Shown: positions 27,011 to 34,993, counted from the stretch's first letter. The stretch: DNA of 60,096 bases from CAZSAT01 sp964604675 (GCA_964604675.1 CAZSAT010000033.1:1-60096), one strand, 5' to 3'. The notes: generated from the letters alone by a model not told the origin. Translations and numbers: made by a program.

Positions 27011-28381
27011 CTACAGCCCGGGGTCGGCCCAGCTCACGTCGGCCAGCTCCTCCAGGTCGGCGATGGTCCCGGCCAGCTCGGTCCACAGCTCCGAAGCCAC
27101 GGCCGGCTCGTCGCCGACGAGGTTGGTCAGCTCCTCCGGATCGGCGGCGAGGTCGTAGAGCTCGGCATCGCCACTGGACCACACGAGCAGCTTGTGCTCG
27201 CCGTCCTCGACGAAGGCGCTCGACGACGAGCCGGTGAGCTTCTGTCCGAAGCGCAGCGTGGCGTCCCCTTCGCCGAGGGTGGCCCCCGGCAGGTCGGTCG
27301 CGAAGGCGTGGGGGAGCACGTCGAGCACCGTCGGCCACACCTTGGCGTGCGTGGTGCGCCCCGTCCACGCCATCGGCTCGAGGTTGGGTGCCCAGAGCGC
27401 CGCGAGCGCGCGGTTGCTCGCGTCGTACAGGTTCACGTGGTGCCCGATCTCGCCGTGTTCGGCCAGCTCCTCGCCGTGGTCGCTCCAGATCACGACCAGG
27501 GTGTGGTCCAGCTGGCCCGCGGCCCGGGCTTCGTCGAGCAGCCGCCCGACCCCGTCGGAGACGTAGGCCAGCTCGGCCCGGTAGTAGAGATCGAGGTGCG
27601 CCTTCACGAGCGCCTGTTCGTCGGCGTCGAGGGTGTCCCAGGCCGCCGCGAGCTCCTCGAGCGCCCGAGCCTGGGTCAGGTTCCAGTCGATGTCCTCCAG
27701 CGCGTCCACGCCCACCAGGTACTCGTCGGGCGCGTCGTAGCCCTGGTGAGGGTCCATGAAGTGGGCGTGCACGTACCAGGGCTCGTCGTCCGACACGGTG
27801 CCGAGGGTCTCGAGGGCGGCGTCGACCACCGTGTCGGCGTCGGCCTCGGCGCCGCGGGTGTTGAGGTTCTCGATGTCGTCGAAGCCCTGGGCGGTGCCGT
27901 AGCTGGTGTCGAAGAATGCGTTGGTCGTGATGAGGTGGTTGCCCCACCCGGCGGCGCTCAGCACCTCGGGCGCGAGGGTGATGCTGTCGGGGGCGGAGCC
28001 CAGGTCCTGGTCGTGGCCTTCGGCGGCCTCGGGCACGAAGCTCAGGTCGGTGGCCTCGGCGCCGCCCTGGAAGCAGAGCACCGAGCTGAAGGTCCAGTTC
28101 GAGCAGCTCCGGTGGTCGGTGAAGACCACGCTCTCGTCCAGCAGCGCGTCGATCTCGGGAGTCGACGCCTGCCCACCGAACCAGCCGAGCTCGCCGACCC
28201 GGAAGGTGTCGATCGAGATCATCAGCACGTTGTACGGGCGGTCGCCGTCGAAGCTCAGGGGTCCCTCGTAGCCGCCGTCGGTCTCGCTCCCGGGCTCGTA
28301 GACCTCTTCTTCGATCGGAGCGGAGGTGTCGAGGTTCGCGGTGTCGTCGTTGGCGGCGCAGGCGAGGAGGATGGTCAGCAT
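27011..28381 (-). CDS. Sulfatase-like (alkaline-phosphatase superfamily) lipoprotein
   Basis: A 456-residue protein. The metal-site core is MISIDTFRVGELGWFGG and SDHGEELAEHG. The nucleophile region CSNWTFSSVLCF carries Thr where true sulfatases have Cys or Ser, so a phosphatase or phospho-transferase role is more likely than sulfate removal. The start is exact: an in-frame TAG lies 30 bases upstream, with no other ATG, GTG or TTG before ATG 28381. The signal is therefore MLTILLA before Cys8, seven residues with no positive charge. A linker (NDDTANLDTS) follows. It is one of three such proteins in the window and probably acts on extracellular or outer-membrane phospho-groups. Confidence 0.82.
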   Translation of the reverse strand: MLTILLACAANDDTANLDTSAPIEEEVYEPGSETDGGYEGPLSFDGDRPYNVLMISIDTFRVGELGWFGGQASTPEIDALLDESVVFTDHRSCSNWTFSSVLCFQGGAEATDLSFVPEAAEGHDQDLGSAPDSITLAPEVLSAAGWGNHLITTNAFFDTSYGTAQGFDDIENLNTRGAEADADTVVDAALETLGTVSDDEPWYVHAHFMDPHQGYDAPDEYLVGVDALEDIDWNLTQARALEELAAAWDTLDADEQALVKAHLDLYYRAELAYVSDGVGRLLDEARAAGQLDHTLVVIWSDHGEELAEHGEIGHHVNLYDASNRALAALWAPNLEPMAWTGRTTHAKVWPTVLDVLPHAFATDLPGATLGEGDATLRFGQKLTGSSSSAFVEDGEHKLLVWSSGDAELYDLAADPEELTNLVGDEPAVASELWTELAGTIADLEELADVSWADPGL

Positions 28382-28477
28382 GGGGCTCTCGGCGGGGGGG
28401 ACCTGTGCCTATGCCAGGATCGTGCCAGCCGCCGCACGCGGTCTCGCGGCCGCCACCCTGCAGAAGTGGCAGGCCCA

Positions 28478-28598
28478 CCTGCAGGAACCGCTCGGTCCGT
28501 GCGCGGTACGGTTCCACCATGAGCCTCCTGAAGCACCTGTCCGAGCTCCGCAACGGCGCCGCCCTCGGGCGCGCCAGCGACGGCAGATCAGCGCCTGG
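28478..28598 (+). repeat. Truncated direct copy of the promoter and 5' end of the gene at 30094
   Basis: 121 bases nearly identical to 30052-30174. The copy keeps the -10-like TACGGT, ATG (28519) and the first 20 or so codons. A one-base deletion after the GCGACG motif shifts the frame, and the similarity stops at 28598. It is the left repeat flanking the MFS gene. Confidence 0.9.
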
Positions 28599-28707
28599 GC
28601 GGTCGACGCCGGTCGTGTGCATCCTCCGGGTGGTCCTGTTCCGGCATGTCCCTCTCGTCCGACCGTTGCGATGGTCGCGTGCCTTGCAACGCACTTCCGC
28701 AAGATGA
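28519..28707 (+). pseudogene. Frameshifted remnant of the 270-residue gene's N-terminus
   Basis: Encodes MSLLKHLSELRNGAALGRASD identically to the gene at 30094, then shifts frame and runs through unrelated sequence to a stop near 28707. Promoter and ATG are kept, so it may still be transcribed. The rest of 28382-28741 holds no recognisable gene: 28382-28477 is the leader region of the divergent sulfatase-like gene and 28600-28741 has no match that I can see. Confidence 0.7.
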
Positions 28708-28741
28708 TGCCGGCGCACCGCGATGAGAAGCGGCCCCTGTC

Positions 28742-29998
28742 GTGATCGTTCGCTTCTGCCTCTACTCCGTCGTCAAGAACCTCCGGTTCGCGGACCCGTT
28801 CCTGGTGCTGTTCCTCCTGCACCTGGACCTGTCGTTCACCGAGATCGGACTGCTCCTGGGTTTCGGGTCACTGTTGACCGGTCTCCTGGAGATCCCCTCG
28901 GGCTTCCTGGCCGACCGTTGGGGGCGCGTCCGGTCGGTCGCGGCCTGCTTCCTGTGCTATGCGGTGTCGTTCTCCCTGTTTCCGTTCGCCGCGGCGGCGC
29001 CCGAAGCGAGGCGCCAGGTCTGGCTCTACGCCCCCGTGGCAGCGTTCGGGATCGCCGAGGCACTACGCACCGGCGGCCACAAGGCCATCATGCTGGACTG
29101 GCTCGACTCGCGTGGCGAGGGCAGCCGCACCACCCAGGTGATCGGCATGACCCGGGCGTTCAGCAAGTACTCGGCAGCGGCCTCAGCGCTTGCTGGGGGC
29201 GTGATTCTGTTCCTCACCCGGGACTACGACGGGCTCTTCTACGCGTCTGCGGTCGCTTCGGTCGGCGGGTTCGTGCTCATGTGCACCTATCCACGCGATC
29301 TCGAAGGCGAGCAGCGCCGTCATGCACGATCCCACGCCGGAGGACCGGGGGCTGCTTCACGGCAGACGCTGCGAGAGCGTCTCGGGGCCATCGGTCGGGC
29401 GCCTGGCTTCAGCTTCCTCTTCGCACGCTCGGTCATGTTCGAGAGCCAGGCTCGATTGATGTTCAAGTACTACCTTCAGCCGCTACTCAAGCTGACCCTC
29501 CAGGGGTGGGGGTTCGCGGTGGTGGGCTCCGGGGCGCTGTGGGTTGGCGGGTACGATTTCGCGCGCGGGGTCCTCGGTGGGTTGGGTGCGCAGACGAGCG
29601 CCAGAGCCCAACGTCTGTTCGGCGGTGTCGAACGATCCTTGCGTGCAGCCTTCATCGGGGGCTTCCTGCTGAGCGTCGGTCTCGCTGTGTTCGTGTGGCG
29701 TGGATGGATGACCGCGGGACTCGTCCTTCTCGTGGCACTGACCGTGTTGCAGAACCTGCGGCGTCCCGTATTCCTGAACGCCTTCAACCTCGTCATGGAC
29801 GGGCCGCAGCGGGCCACGACCCTGTCGATCGAGAGCCAGGCCCGTAGCTTGGTGACTGCGGTGATGATGCCCCTGGCCGGGTGGCTGATCGACGGACTGG
29901 GCATGGCGGCGGCGTTGGGGATGACGTCCGTGGTGTTTGCCGTAGGGATGTTTGTGCGGCCGATCCAGTCGAACTCCGAAGCACGGTCCGTCGACTGA
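28742..29998 (+). CDS. Major facilitator superfamily transporter, probably acquired
   Basis: A 418-residue integral membrane protein with about 12 helices. The MFS signature between helices 2 and 3 is visible (GFLADRWGRVRS). The central loop (EGEQRRHARSHAGG) is hydrophilic, as expected between the two six-helix halves. A drug, sugar or metabolite exporter is likely; no substrate can be assigned. GTG 28742 is used. Its base composition is visibly less G+C-rich than its neighbours, with more A/T in third positions. It lies between two direct copies of another gene's promoter and 5' end, all of which suggests insertion of foreign DNA. Confidence 0.8.
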   Translation: MIVRFCLYSVVKNLRFADPFLVLFLLHLDLSFTEIGLLLGFGSLLTGLLEIPSGFLADRWGRVRSVAACFLCYAVSFSLFPFAAAAPEARRQVWLYAPVAAFGIAEALRTGGHKAIMLDWLDSRGEGSRTTQVIGMTRAFSKYSAAASALAGGVILFLTRDYDGLFYASAVASVGGFVLMCTYPRDLEGEQRRHARSHAGGPGAASRQTLRERLGAIGRAPGFSFLFARSVMFESQARLMFKYYLQPLLKLTLQGWGFAVVGSGALWVGGYDFARGVLGGLGAQTSARAQRLFGGVERSLRAAFIGGFLLSVGLAVFVWRGWMTAGLVLLVALTVLQNLRRPVFLNAFNLVMDGPQRATTLSIESQARSLVTAVMMPLAGWLIDGLGMAAALGMTSVVFAVGMFVRPIQSNSEARSVD

Positions 29999-30051
29999 AG
30001 AGCTGCGTCGCACCGGCGCGTCCTGCTGCATCGCCGAAGCGGCCTTGCACG

Positions 30052-30174
30052 CCTGCAGGAACCGCTCGGTCCAGGTGCGGTACGGTTTGCACCATGAGCC
30101 TCCTGAAGCACCTGTCCGAGCTCCGCAACGGCGCCGCCCTCGGGCGCGCCAGCGACGAGCAGATCAGCGCCTGG
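30052..30174 (+). repeat. Right direct repeat: promoter and 5' end of the intact 270-residue gene
   Basis: 123 bases matching 28478-28598, from CCTGCAGGAACCG through the first 27 codons of the gene at 30094. The two copies differ by a few substitutions and two single-base indels. Confidence 0.9.
30081..30086 (+). promoter_or_regulatory. Putative -10 (TACGGT), leaderless arrangement
   Basis: TACGGT ends seven bases before ATG 30094, and no ribosome-binding site is seen. The same element and near-identical spacing are preserved in the truncated copy (28507-28512). Confidence 0.35.
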
Positions 30175-30906
30175 TCCCTCCACGAGAGCGACAGCCAGGT
30201 GGCGCGGAACGCCCACCGCCTCAACCAGGGGCTGGAGCTGGCGGCGCTCCTCCAGGGGCTGCGCCGTGGCGAGAAGGGGGCGCTGATGGCCCGCTTCGAA
30301 GGGCTCACCGGTCGGAGCGACAGCTTGCTCTACAACCGTGCGGCTGTGGCCCGTGGCTTCCTGGCCGCCCTGGAGGAGGCGGGAGAAGTTTCCAGGAAGC
30401 TGGAAACTTCTCTGCTCGACGTGCCCTGGTCGGAGCTGCCGGGAGCGGTGCGCGCGGCCCTGGGACTGCCGGTCAAGGCGGCGAACACGTCCTCTTCGGG
30501 GGGCGAGAAGCGGCTCGCGGATCTCTGGACGGGCTGGCTGGACAACATGGACAGCATGGCGGGTGAACGCCTGGAGGACCTGCGGCTCTTGGAAGAGCTC
30601 CTCGCCGCGCGGCTCAAGGAGATCTCCGCCCGCCGTGCCGAGGCGGAGGCGATGGCCGCCGAGTCGCCCGCCGCCGAGCCCACCGAGGAGCCCACCGAGG
30701 AGCCCATCGAGGAGGACGACGACGAGCCCAGCCTCGTGGTCCCGTCGGTGCCGCGCTCGCCGCCCGCCGGCATGGACGGGGAGAGCCGCGACCGGGATCT
30801 CGACGAGGCGGGCGGGTCCTCGTCGCTGTCGGGTCGCCCTTCCGGAGAGGAGCCGGAGGTCCCGAGGACCGGCCCGCGCCGGCGGGGTCGTCGACGCGGG
30901 TCGTGA
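30094..30906 (+). CDS. Charged cytoplasmic protein of unknown function
   Basis: A 270-residue protein I do not recognise. Residues 1-190 are helical and Leu/Glu/Arg-rich, with a HEAT-like start (QISAWSLHESDSQVARNAHRLNQ). A very acidic Pro/Glu stretch (about 190-210, EEPTEEPIEEDDDE) follows, and the C-terminus is disordered and basic (RRRGRRRGS). There is no signal peptide or membrane helix. A perfect 11-base inverted repeat lies inside the coding sequence at 30384-30411. The gene's promoter and 5' end were duplicated upstream (28478-28598). It converges with the small exported-protein gene and is not obviously part of the signalling cluster. Confidence 0.75.
   Translation: MSLLKHLSELRNGAALGRASDEQISAWSLHESDSQVARNAHRLNQGLELAALLQGLRRGEKGALMARFEGLTGRSDSLLYNRAAVARGFLAALEEAGEVSRKLETSLLDVPWSELPGAVRAALGLPVKAANTSSSGGEKRLADLWTGWLDNMDSMAGERLEDLRLLEELLAARLKEISARRAEAEAMAAESPAAEPTEEPTEEPIEEDDDEPSLVVPSVPRSPPAGMDGESRDRDLDEAGGSSSLSGRPSGEEPEVPRTGPRRRGRRRGS
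30384..30411. repeat. Perfect inverted repeat inside the gene at 30094
   Basis: AGAAGTTTCCA (30384-30394), six-base spacer GGAAGC, TGGAAACTTCT (30401-30411). The arms match exactly and are A+T-rich in a G+C-rich region. It could be an operator or protein-binding palindrome, or an mRNA hairpin. It does not match the parS consensus. Confidence 0.85.
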
Positions 30907-30933
30907 GCCCCCGTGGAACGCTGGCGTCGCGGT

Positions 30934-31359
30934 TCAGCCGGAGGCCCTGGGCTTCACGGCGAAGGTGTTGCCGGTCGACATCGGCTTGCGTGCCGGGGGC
31001 GCGGTGTTCGCCACGCAGGTCCACGTGAGCACCTCGAGCTGCGCCTCCTCGAGCAGACCGCCCGGTCGGGCGCTGTCGTGTGACTGGTGGGTGCGCACCC
31101 GCGCGGTGATCTCGGCCGCCTGGTGGCTGCACGGGAACGGCTCGTCGGCGTAGGCCACGGTCTGCGTGCCGAGCACCAGATCCACGTAGCTGGCGTGGTC
31201 GTCCTGAAGGTCGCGGACCGGGTGCTGCCACGGCATGGTGGCGCGCCGGGCGAGCACGGTGACCACGCGACCGTCGTGGTCGGCGAGGGCCTTGGAGGTC
31301 GGCGTGGGGAGCAGGATGGCGTTGCGGGTGGCGAGGGCGAGCAGGATCGAAGCGAACAT
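30934..31359 (-). CDS. Small exported protein, last gene of the signalling cluster
   Basis: A 141-residue protein of unknown function. A hydrophobic N-terminus (MFASILLALATRNAILLP) could act as a signal or anchor. The mature part contains single Cys residues (FPCSHQ and TWTCVAN) that could pair. ATG 31359 has a strong AAGGAGG seven bases upstream. A short hairpin (CCTTG, six bases, CAAGG) overlaps that site and might affect translation. It lies 76 bases downstream of the histidine kinase in the same direction, so it is probably co-transcribed or a target of the system. No family was recognised. Confidence 0.6.
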   Translation of the reverse strand: MFASILLALATRNAILLPTPTSKALADHDGRVVTVLARRATMPWQHPVRDLQDDHASYVDLVLGTQTVAYADEPFPCSHQAAEITARVRTHQSHDSARPGGLLEEAQLEVLTWTCVANTAPPARKPMSTGNTFAVKPRASG

Positions 31360-31435
31360 GGTGGGCCTCCTTGTGGTCCCAAGGTCCCTCCCTGGGGGGC
31401 TCCGGACTTTCTCGACGCTTTCGCCGGCCCTGCGA

Positions 31436-32521
31436 TCAGGTGCGCACACACGGCAAGGTCAGCGTGAAGCGCGTGCCCACGCCGACCTGCGACGACACCT
31501 CCAAGGTGCCGCCGTGGCGGTGCGCGATCTCGCGCGCCAGGCTCAGGCCCAGGCCGGTGCCTCTCCCTTTGGCCTGGTCGGTGTACCAGGGCTCGAAGAT
31601 GCGGGACAGAAGCGCGCGGGGCAGGCCGACACCATCGTCTTCGACCGCGATCCGGCAGCGCCCCTCCGACGTGTCCACGCGCACGAGGACGGCGCCGGGG
31701 CCGTCCCCCTTGTCGCGCACCGCATGGGCTGCGTTCGTCATCAGGTTGATCACGAGCTGCACCAGGCTGGCGCGTTCGCCACGCACGGAACACCGGCGAC
31801 CCCCAACCACCTCGACGGTCGCCCAGCGTCCGACATACCCTCCGGCTATGCGAGCCGCGTCCTCGATGGCCTCGAGCGGGTCGAAGGTCGTCCAGTCCAC
31901 GCTCGAGCGCCCCTGCAGCTGCACGGAGCGGCGCAAGCCGATCAGGTGGTTCGTCGCGATCTGGAGCAGAGGGACGTGCGCCTGGAGCTCCTCTGGCAGG
32001 TCCTCGAAGCAGTCGTCCAGCAGATCGCCGACCACGCCGAACACGGTCAGCGGTGTCGCGAGATCGTGGAAGAGCGTCGCCGCCAACAAGCCGAGTGACT
32101 GCAGGCGTTGGGCCTCGACGAGCCCTGCCCGCAGGTCGTCGAACCTGCGCCGCTCCAGCGCGATCCGAACCGATCGTTCGAGCAGGCGAAGATCGACCTC
32201 TTCGCCCAGGACGTCCACGGCTCCGCGCTCCCTTGCGACCCGCTGGAATCGGGAGCTGTCGTGGCCGAAGACGATGGTCGGAACACGACCGGCCTGCCGC
32301 GCCAGGAAGGCGAGCACACCTCCGTCGCCGAGCCGGCTGTCGACCAGCGCACAGTGCCAGCGACCGAGGGCGAGCATCGCCTCGGCCTCGATGAGGTTGT
32401 CTGCGGCGTCCACCTCCACGCCGAGAGCGGCTTCCCAAGCCGCCGCTCCGGCGAACTGGTGGGTCGACAGGGCGGACACGACGAGCACGCGTGGTGGCGC
32501 GAGGACGGGGATCTTCTGCAT
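31436..32521 (-). CDS. Soluble histidine kinase with an N-terminal receiver-like domain
   Basis: A 361-residue cytoplasmic kinase without membrane helices. Residues 1-125 resemble a receiver (RVLVVSALS, the conserved Asp in CALVDSRLG). HisKA follows, with LFHDLATPL holding the phospho-His, then HATPase_c with LMTNAAHAV, DDGVG and GTGLGLSLA. ATG 32521 (MQKIPVLAPPRV) was chosen over a TTG at 32605 because a weak GAGG precedes it and it starts at the domain edge. The receiver-like front suggests that another kinase, or the receivers next door, feeds into it. It follows the double-receiver gene by 88 bases. Confidence 0.85.
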   Translation of the reverse strand: MQKIPVLAPPRVLVVSALSTHQFAGAAAWEAALGVEVDAADNLIEAEAMLALGRWHCALVDSRLGDGGVLAFLARQAGRVPTIVFGHDSSRFQRVARERGAVDVLGEEVDLRLLERSVRIALERRRFDDLRAGLVEAQRLQSLGLLAATLFHDLATPLTVFGVVGDLLDDCFEDLPEELQAHVPLLQIATNHLIGLRRSVQLQGRSSVDWTTFDPLEAIEDAARIAGGYVGRWATVEVVGGRRCSVRGERASLVQLVINLMTNAAHAVRDKGDGPGAVLVRVDTSEGRCRIAVEDDGVGLPRALLSRIFEPWYTDQAKGRGTGLGLSLAREIAHRHGGTLEVSSQVGVGTRFTLTLPCVRT

Positions 32522-32609
32522 GGGGCCTCGGGAACGGAACACTTGGAACCGTGACGCGAGAGCGCGAGCCGGGGCTTTCACGAGGCTCTCGCTCGGCCGC
32601 GTCAACCGT

Positions 32610-33353
32610 TCAGCGCACCAAGAGCGGAGGGGCGCACACGCGCTCGAGCAGCTCGCGCAAGCTGGCGGTCTGGAGGGGCTTGTGCAGGATCGGCAGGCTG
32701 GCGCGCGCGAAGAGCCGCGCCGCCTGCGTGTGCCGTGGGTGACCCGTCATCAACACGAAGCGCTCCCGCAGCTGCGGCCGCTCCATCGCCACCCACTCGT
32801 ACAGGTCGATGCCCGATCCCTCGGCCATCACGATGTCGCTGAGCACGCAGTCGGCCGCCTTCTCTTCGAGCCAGTCGATGGCCGCATGCCCACCTGGCGC
32901 GGTAGCGCACGCGTAGTCCGCGCCCAGCATGGCCGGGATCGTCGCGAGGCTGATCGGATCGTCGTCCACCACGAGCACGCGGATGGGCAGCAGCGGAGCC
33001 CGCGGTCCTCGCGCATCGAACAGCGCCTGGAGGAGGGAGGTGCGGGCGAGGTGTGCGCGCTCCAGTGGAACGCACCCCGGCACGGGGGAGCTCCCGAGCA
33101 CCACGATGCCGTGGACTCCTCGGTCGCGCAGGAGCTCGACGACACGCTCGGGCGGCGCTCCGTCCACCCCGCGGTCGTCGAGGATGGCCCAACGGACGGC
33201 GTCCCGGTGGGCCAGCATGTCGAGCTGGTCGAGGGACGGCGTCCAGTGCACCCGCCACGCGTCCGCGTCCGTCTTCTCCAGCAGCGTCGACACCGCCAGG
33301 TAGATCGTCGGGTCGTGGCCGACGAGCATCACCTCGCTCGTTGCACCCCTCAT
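32610..33353 (-). CDS. Double-receiver response regulator without an output domain
   Basis: A 247-residue protein with two receiver domains. The first (1-115) is degenerate: VMLVGHDPT lacks the acidic pair and ILDDRG sits where the phospho-Asp would be. The second (about 122-245) is canonical, with VLVVDDDP, the acceptor Asp in CVLSDIVMAEGSG, VLMTG and the conserved Lys in ILHKPL. No DNA-binding or enzymatic output follows, so it probably relays phosphate or binds a partner. ATG 33353 overlaps the stop of the upstream receiver gene (ATGA), so translation is coupled. It is part of the 37379-30934 cluster. Confidence 0.87.
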   Translation of the reverse strand: MRGATSEVMLVGHDPTIYLAVSTLLEKTDADAWRVHWTPSLDQLDMLAHRDAVRWAILDDRGVDGAPPERVVELLRDRGVHGIVVLGSSPVPGCVPLERAHLARTSLLQALFDARGPRAPLLPIRVLVVDDDPISLATIPAMLGADYACATAPGGHAAIDWLEEKAADCVLSDIVMAEGSGIDLYEWVAMERPQLRERFVLMTGHPRHTQAARLFARASLPILHKPLQTASLRELLERVCAPPLLVR

Positions 33354-33736
33354 GCCGCACAGCGCGCAGCGCGCGTGAGCAGGTGGCGGAGCTGCGCGAG
33401 GCGCACGGGCTTGTGAAGCACGGGCACGTCACCGTCGAGGAAGCGTTGCACCGTCGGGTCCGTGGTGCCCCCGGTGCAGATGACGACTCGGCTCACCAGC
33501 GCGGGCCTCGACTTCGCAAGCTCCCGGTAGACGCCCAGCCCGTCCAGCACCGGCATGCACATGTCCAGCAGCACGAGGTCCCAGCTCTCGTCGTCGACCT
33601 GGTCCAGGGCCGCTCGTCCGTCTCGGGCGGTGGCGACGGTGCATCCGAGCGCCTCGAGCATCCTCGCGAGCACGTCTCGCACGAAGGGGTCGTCATCGAC
33701 GAGGAGGACGTGAGTGGGGTGGTTCTGGTTGGACAT
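33350..33736 (-). CDS. Single-receiver response regulator (CheY-like)
   Basis: A 128-residue protein, essentially one receiver: HVLLVDDDPF, acceptor Asp in LVLLDMCMPVLDG, ICTGG, and Lys in VLHKPVR. With no output domain, it would act by phosphotransfer or by binding a partner. ATG 33736 has GGAG at good spacing, while an in-frame ATG further upstream lacks support. Upstream, GGTGAAAGGA is followed directly by GGGTGAAAGG, a near-tandem repeat of unknown role. Its stop overlaps the start of the double-receiver gene. Confidence 0.88.
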   Translation of the reverse strand: MSNQNHPTHVLLVDDDPFVRDVLARMLEALGCTVATARDGRAALDQVDDESWDLVLLDMCMPVLDGLGVYRELAKSRPALVSRVVICTGGTTDPTVQRFLDGDVPVLHKPVRLAQLRHLLTRAARCAA

Positions 33737-33800
33737 GGGCGCTCCGTGGTGACGAAGAACCGATCGCTCGGGTGCCCCCAGGGAGCCTTTCACCCTCCTT

Positions 33801-34220
33801 TCACCCCGTGGCGCGCCGGTCGAAGAAGCGATCCGCCACGAGGAAGAGGGCGTCCCGGTGGACGGGCTTCATGAGGACGGGGTGGCCCGTGCGGCGCAGG
33901 AGCAGGCGCGTCTCGGCGGTGAAGCCACCCTCGCTGAGGAACACGACGCGATCCAGGAGGTCGGGGCGCTTCGACTCGAGCCAGGCGTAGAACGAGTCAC
34001 CGCGGTCCGCAGGTACCGCCAGGTCCAGGAGGATCAGTCCAGGGTCGTCTCGATCGAGCGCTGCGCGCGCTTCGGCCGGGGAGCGAACGAGGTGGACCTG
34101 CACCGACGCGCTGAGGGTGGCCCGCACGGCGGTGCCCACCAGGCCATCCGCGTCGACGATCAGCACGTGAAACGCGTGCGGCCCCGGACGCCGTCGCACG
34201 TGGGCGGGCGTGGTGACCAT
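33801..34220 (-). CDS. Receiver-domain protein
   Basis: A 139-residue protein with one receiver: FHVLIVDADGLVG, the acceptor Asp in LILLDLAVP, FLSEGG and Lys in VLMKPVH. DAD replaces the usual DDD, so metal binding may differ slightly. It starts eight bases after the stop of the lipoprotein gene, in the same operon as the Ser/Thr kinase. That is unusual: receivers normally pair with histidine kinases. No output domain is present. Confidence 0.83.
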   Translation of the reverse strand: MVTTPAHVRRRPGPHAFHVLIVDADGLVGTAVRATLSASVQVHLVRSPAEARAALDRDDPGLILLDLAVPADRGDSFYAWLESKRPDLLDRVVFLSEGGFTAETRLLLRRTGHPVLMKPVHRDALFLVADRFFDRRATG

Positions 34221-34228
34221 GGGCCAGC

Positions 34229-34993
34229 TCACGAGGGTTCCAGATCGATGTCGCCGGTGTAGGAGATCGTGTCGAGGCCCGCGCTGAAGCTGCCGTCGAA
34301 GCTGGCCTCCAGCCGCGTGTCCGCCGTCCAGGTGCCCGTCCACACATCGGCGATGGACGACCCACCGGTGTAGGTGATGGTTCCCGAACCGGTCGACCCC
34401 GACAGGGCACTGCTCTGGAGCTCGTAGGTCATCGCGCCCAAGGTGACGGAGTAGGCGCCGACGAAGCTGCAGCTGCCGGTCGCGGTGAGCGCGCCGTCCT
34501 GCAGCTCGCCGACGGAGGAGCTGTCGATGCAGTAGTCGCTGCCCAGGTTGCCCGTCACGGTGAGGGAGACCTCGCCGGACCAGGGGACGGGCGTGTCGCT
34601 CGTGTCGCTTGTGTCGCTTGTGTCGCCCGTGTCGCCCGTGTCGCCCGTGTCGCCCGTGTCGCTCGTGTCGCTCCTGTCGCTCGTGTCGCCCGTGTCGCCG
34701 GTGTCGCCCGTGTCGCCCGTGTCGCCCGTGTCGCTCGTGTCGCCTGTGTCGCTCGTGTCGCCGGTGTCGCCGGTGTCGCTCGTGTCGCCGGTGTCGCCGC
34801 TGTCGCTCGTGTCGCTCGTGTCGCCTGTGTCCTCGGTGTCCGTCGGTGCTCCGGTGTCGACGGGACCGTCCGCTCGGCACTCGGCCTCCGCGGAGGTGAT
34901 GAACAGGCAGCCGCGCTGGCACGGGTCACCGCTGCCCGCACAGCCCAGGTACAAGCTGACCGTGGCCAACCACGCAGGTCGCCGTCCGATCAT
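34229..34993 (-). CDS. Lipoprotein with a long (GDT)n/(SDT)n linker, coupled to the Ser/Thr kinase
   Basis: A 254-residue lipoprotein. The signal is MIGRRPAWLATVSLYLG before lipobox Cys18. Several more Cys residues (GSGDPCQRGC, AECRAD) precede a linker of about 85 residues made of GDT/SDT triplets. A compact beta-rich domain of about 115 residues with one Cys pair closes the protein. The linker would hold that domain away from the membrane. ATG 34993 has AAGGAGGG and overlaps the kinase stop (ATGA), so the two are translated together. An extracytoplasmic partner of the kinase's sensor domain is a reasonable inference. Confidence 0.82.
   Translation of the reverse strand: MIGRRPAWLATVSLYLGCAGSGDPCQRGCLFITSAEAECRADGPVDTGAPTDTEDTGDTSDTSDSGDTGDTSDTGDTGDTSDTGDTSDTGDTGDTGDTGDTGDTSDRSDTSDTGDTGDTGDTGDTSDTSDTSDTPVPWSGEVSLTVTGNLGSDYCIDSSSVGELQDGALTATGSCSFVGAYSVTLGAMTYELQSSALSGSTGSGTITYTGGSSIADVWTGTWTADTRLEASFDGSFSAGLDTISYTGDIDLEPS
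34587..34840. repeat. Nine-base coding minisatellite (GDT/SDT linker)
   Basis: Nine-base units of the type GTGTCGCCC/GTGTCGCTC (forward strand) repeat with little change. Each unit encodes three residues, so gain or loss of units keeps the reading frame. Confidence 0.85.

Noticed and set aside
28382..28741. Search for a tRNA or integrase attachment site beside the inserted MFS gene
   Set aside because: No cloverleaf or CCA-like end was seen; the only structure is the truncated gene copy.
30384..30411. Palindrome considered as a parS (ParB-binding) site
   Set aside because: parS is TGTTTCACGTGAAACA-like; this sequence has a different core and spacing.
34587..34840. Regular repeats that could suggest a CRISPR array
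   Set aside because: Units are nine bases, have no spacers and encode a GDT/SDT linker in frame.
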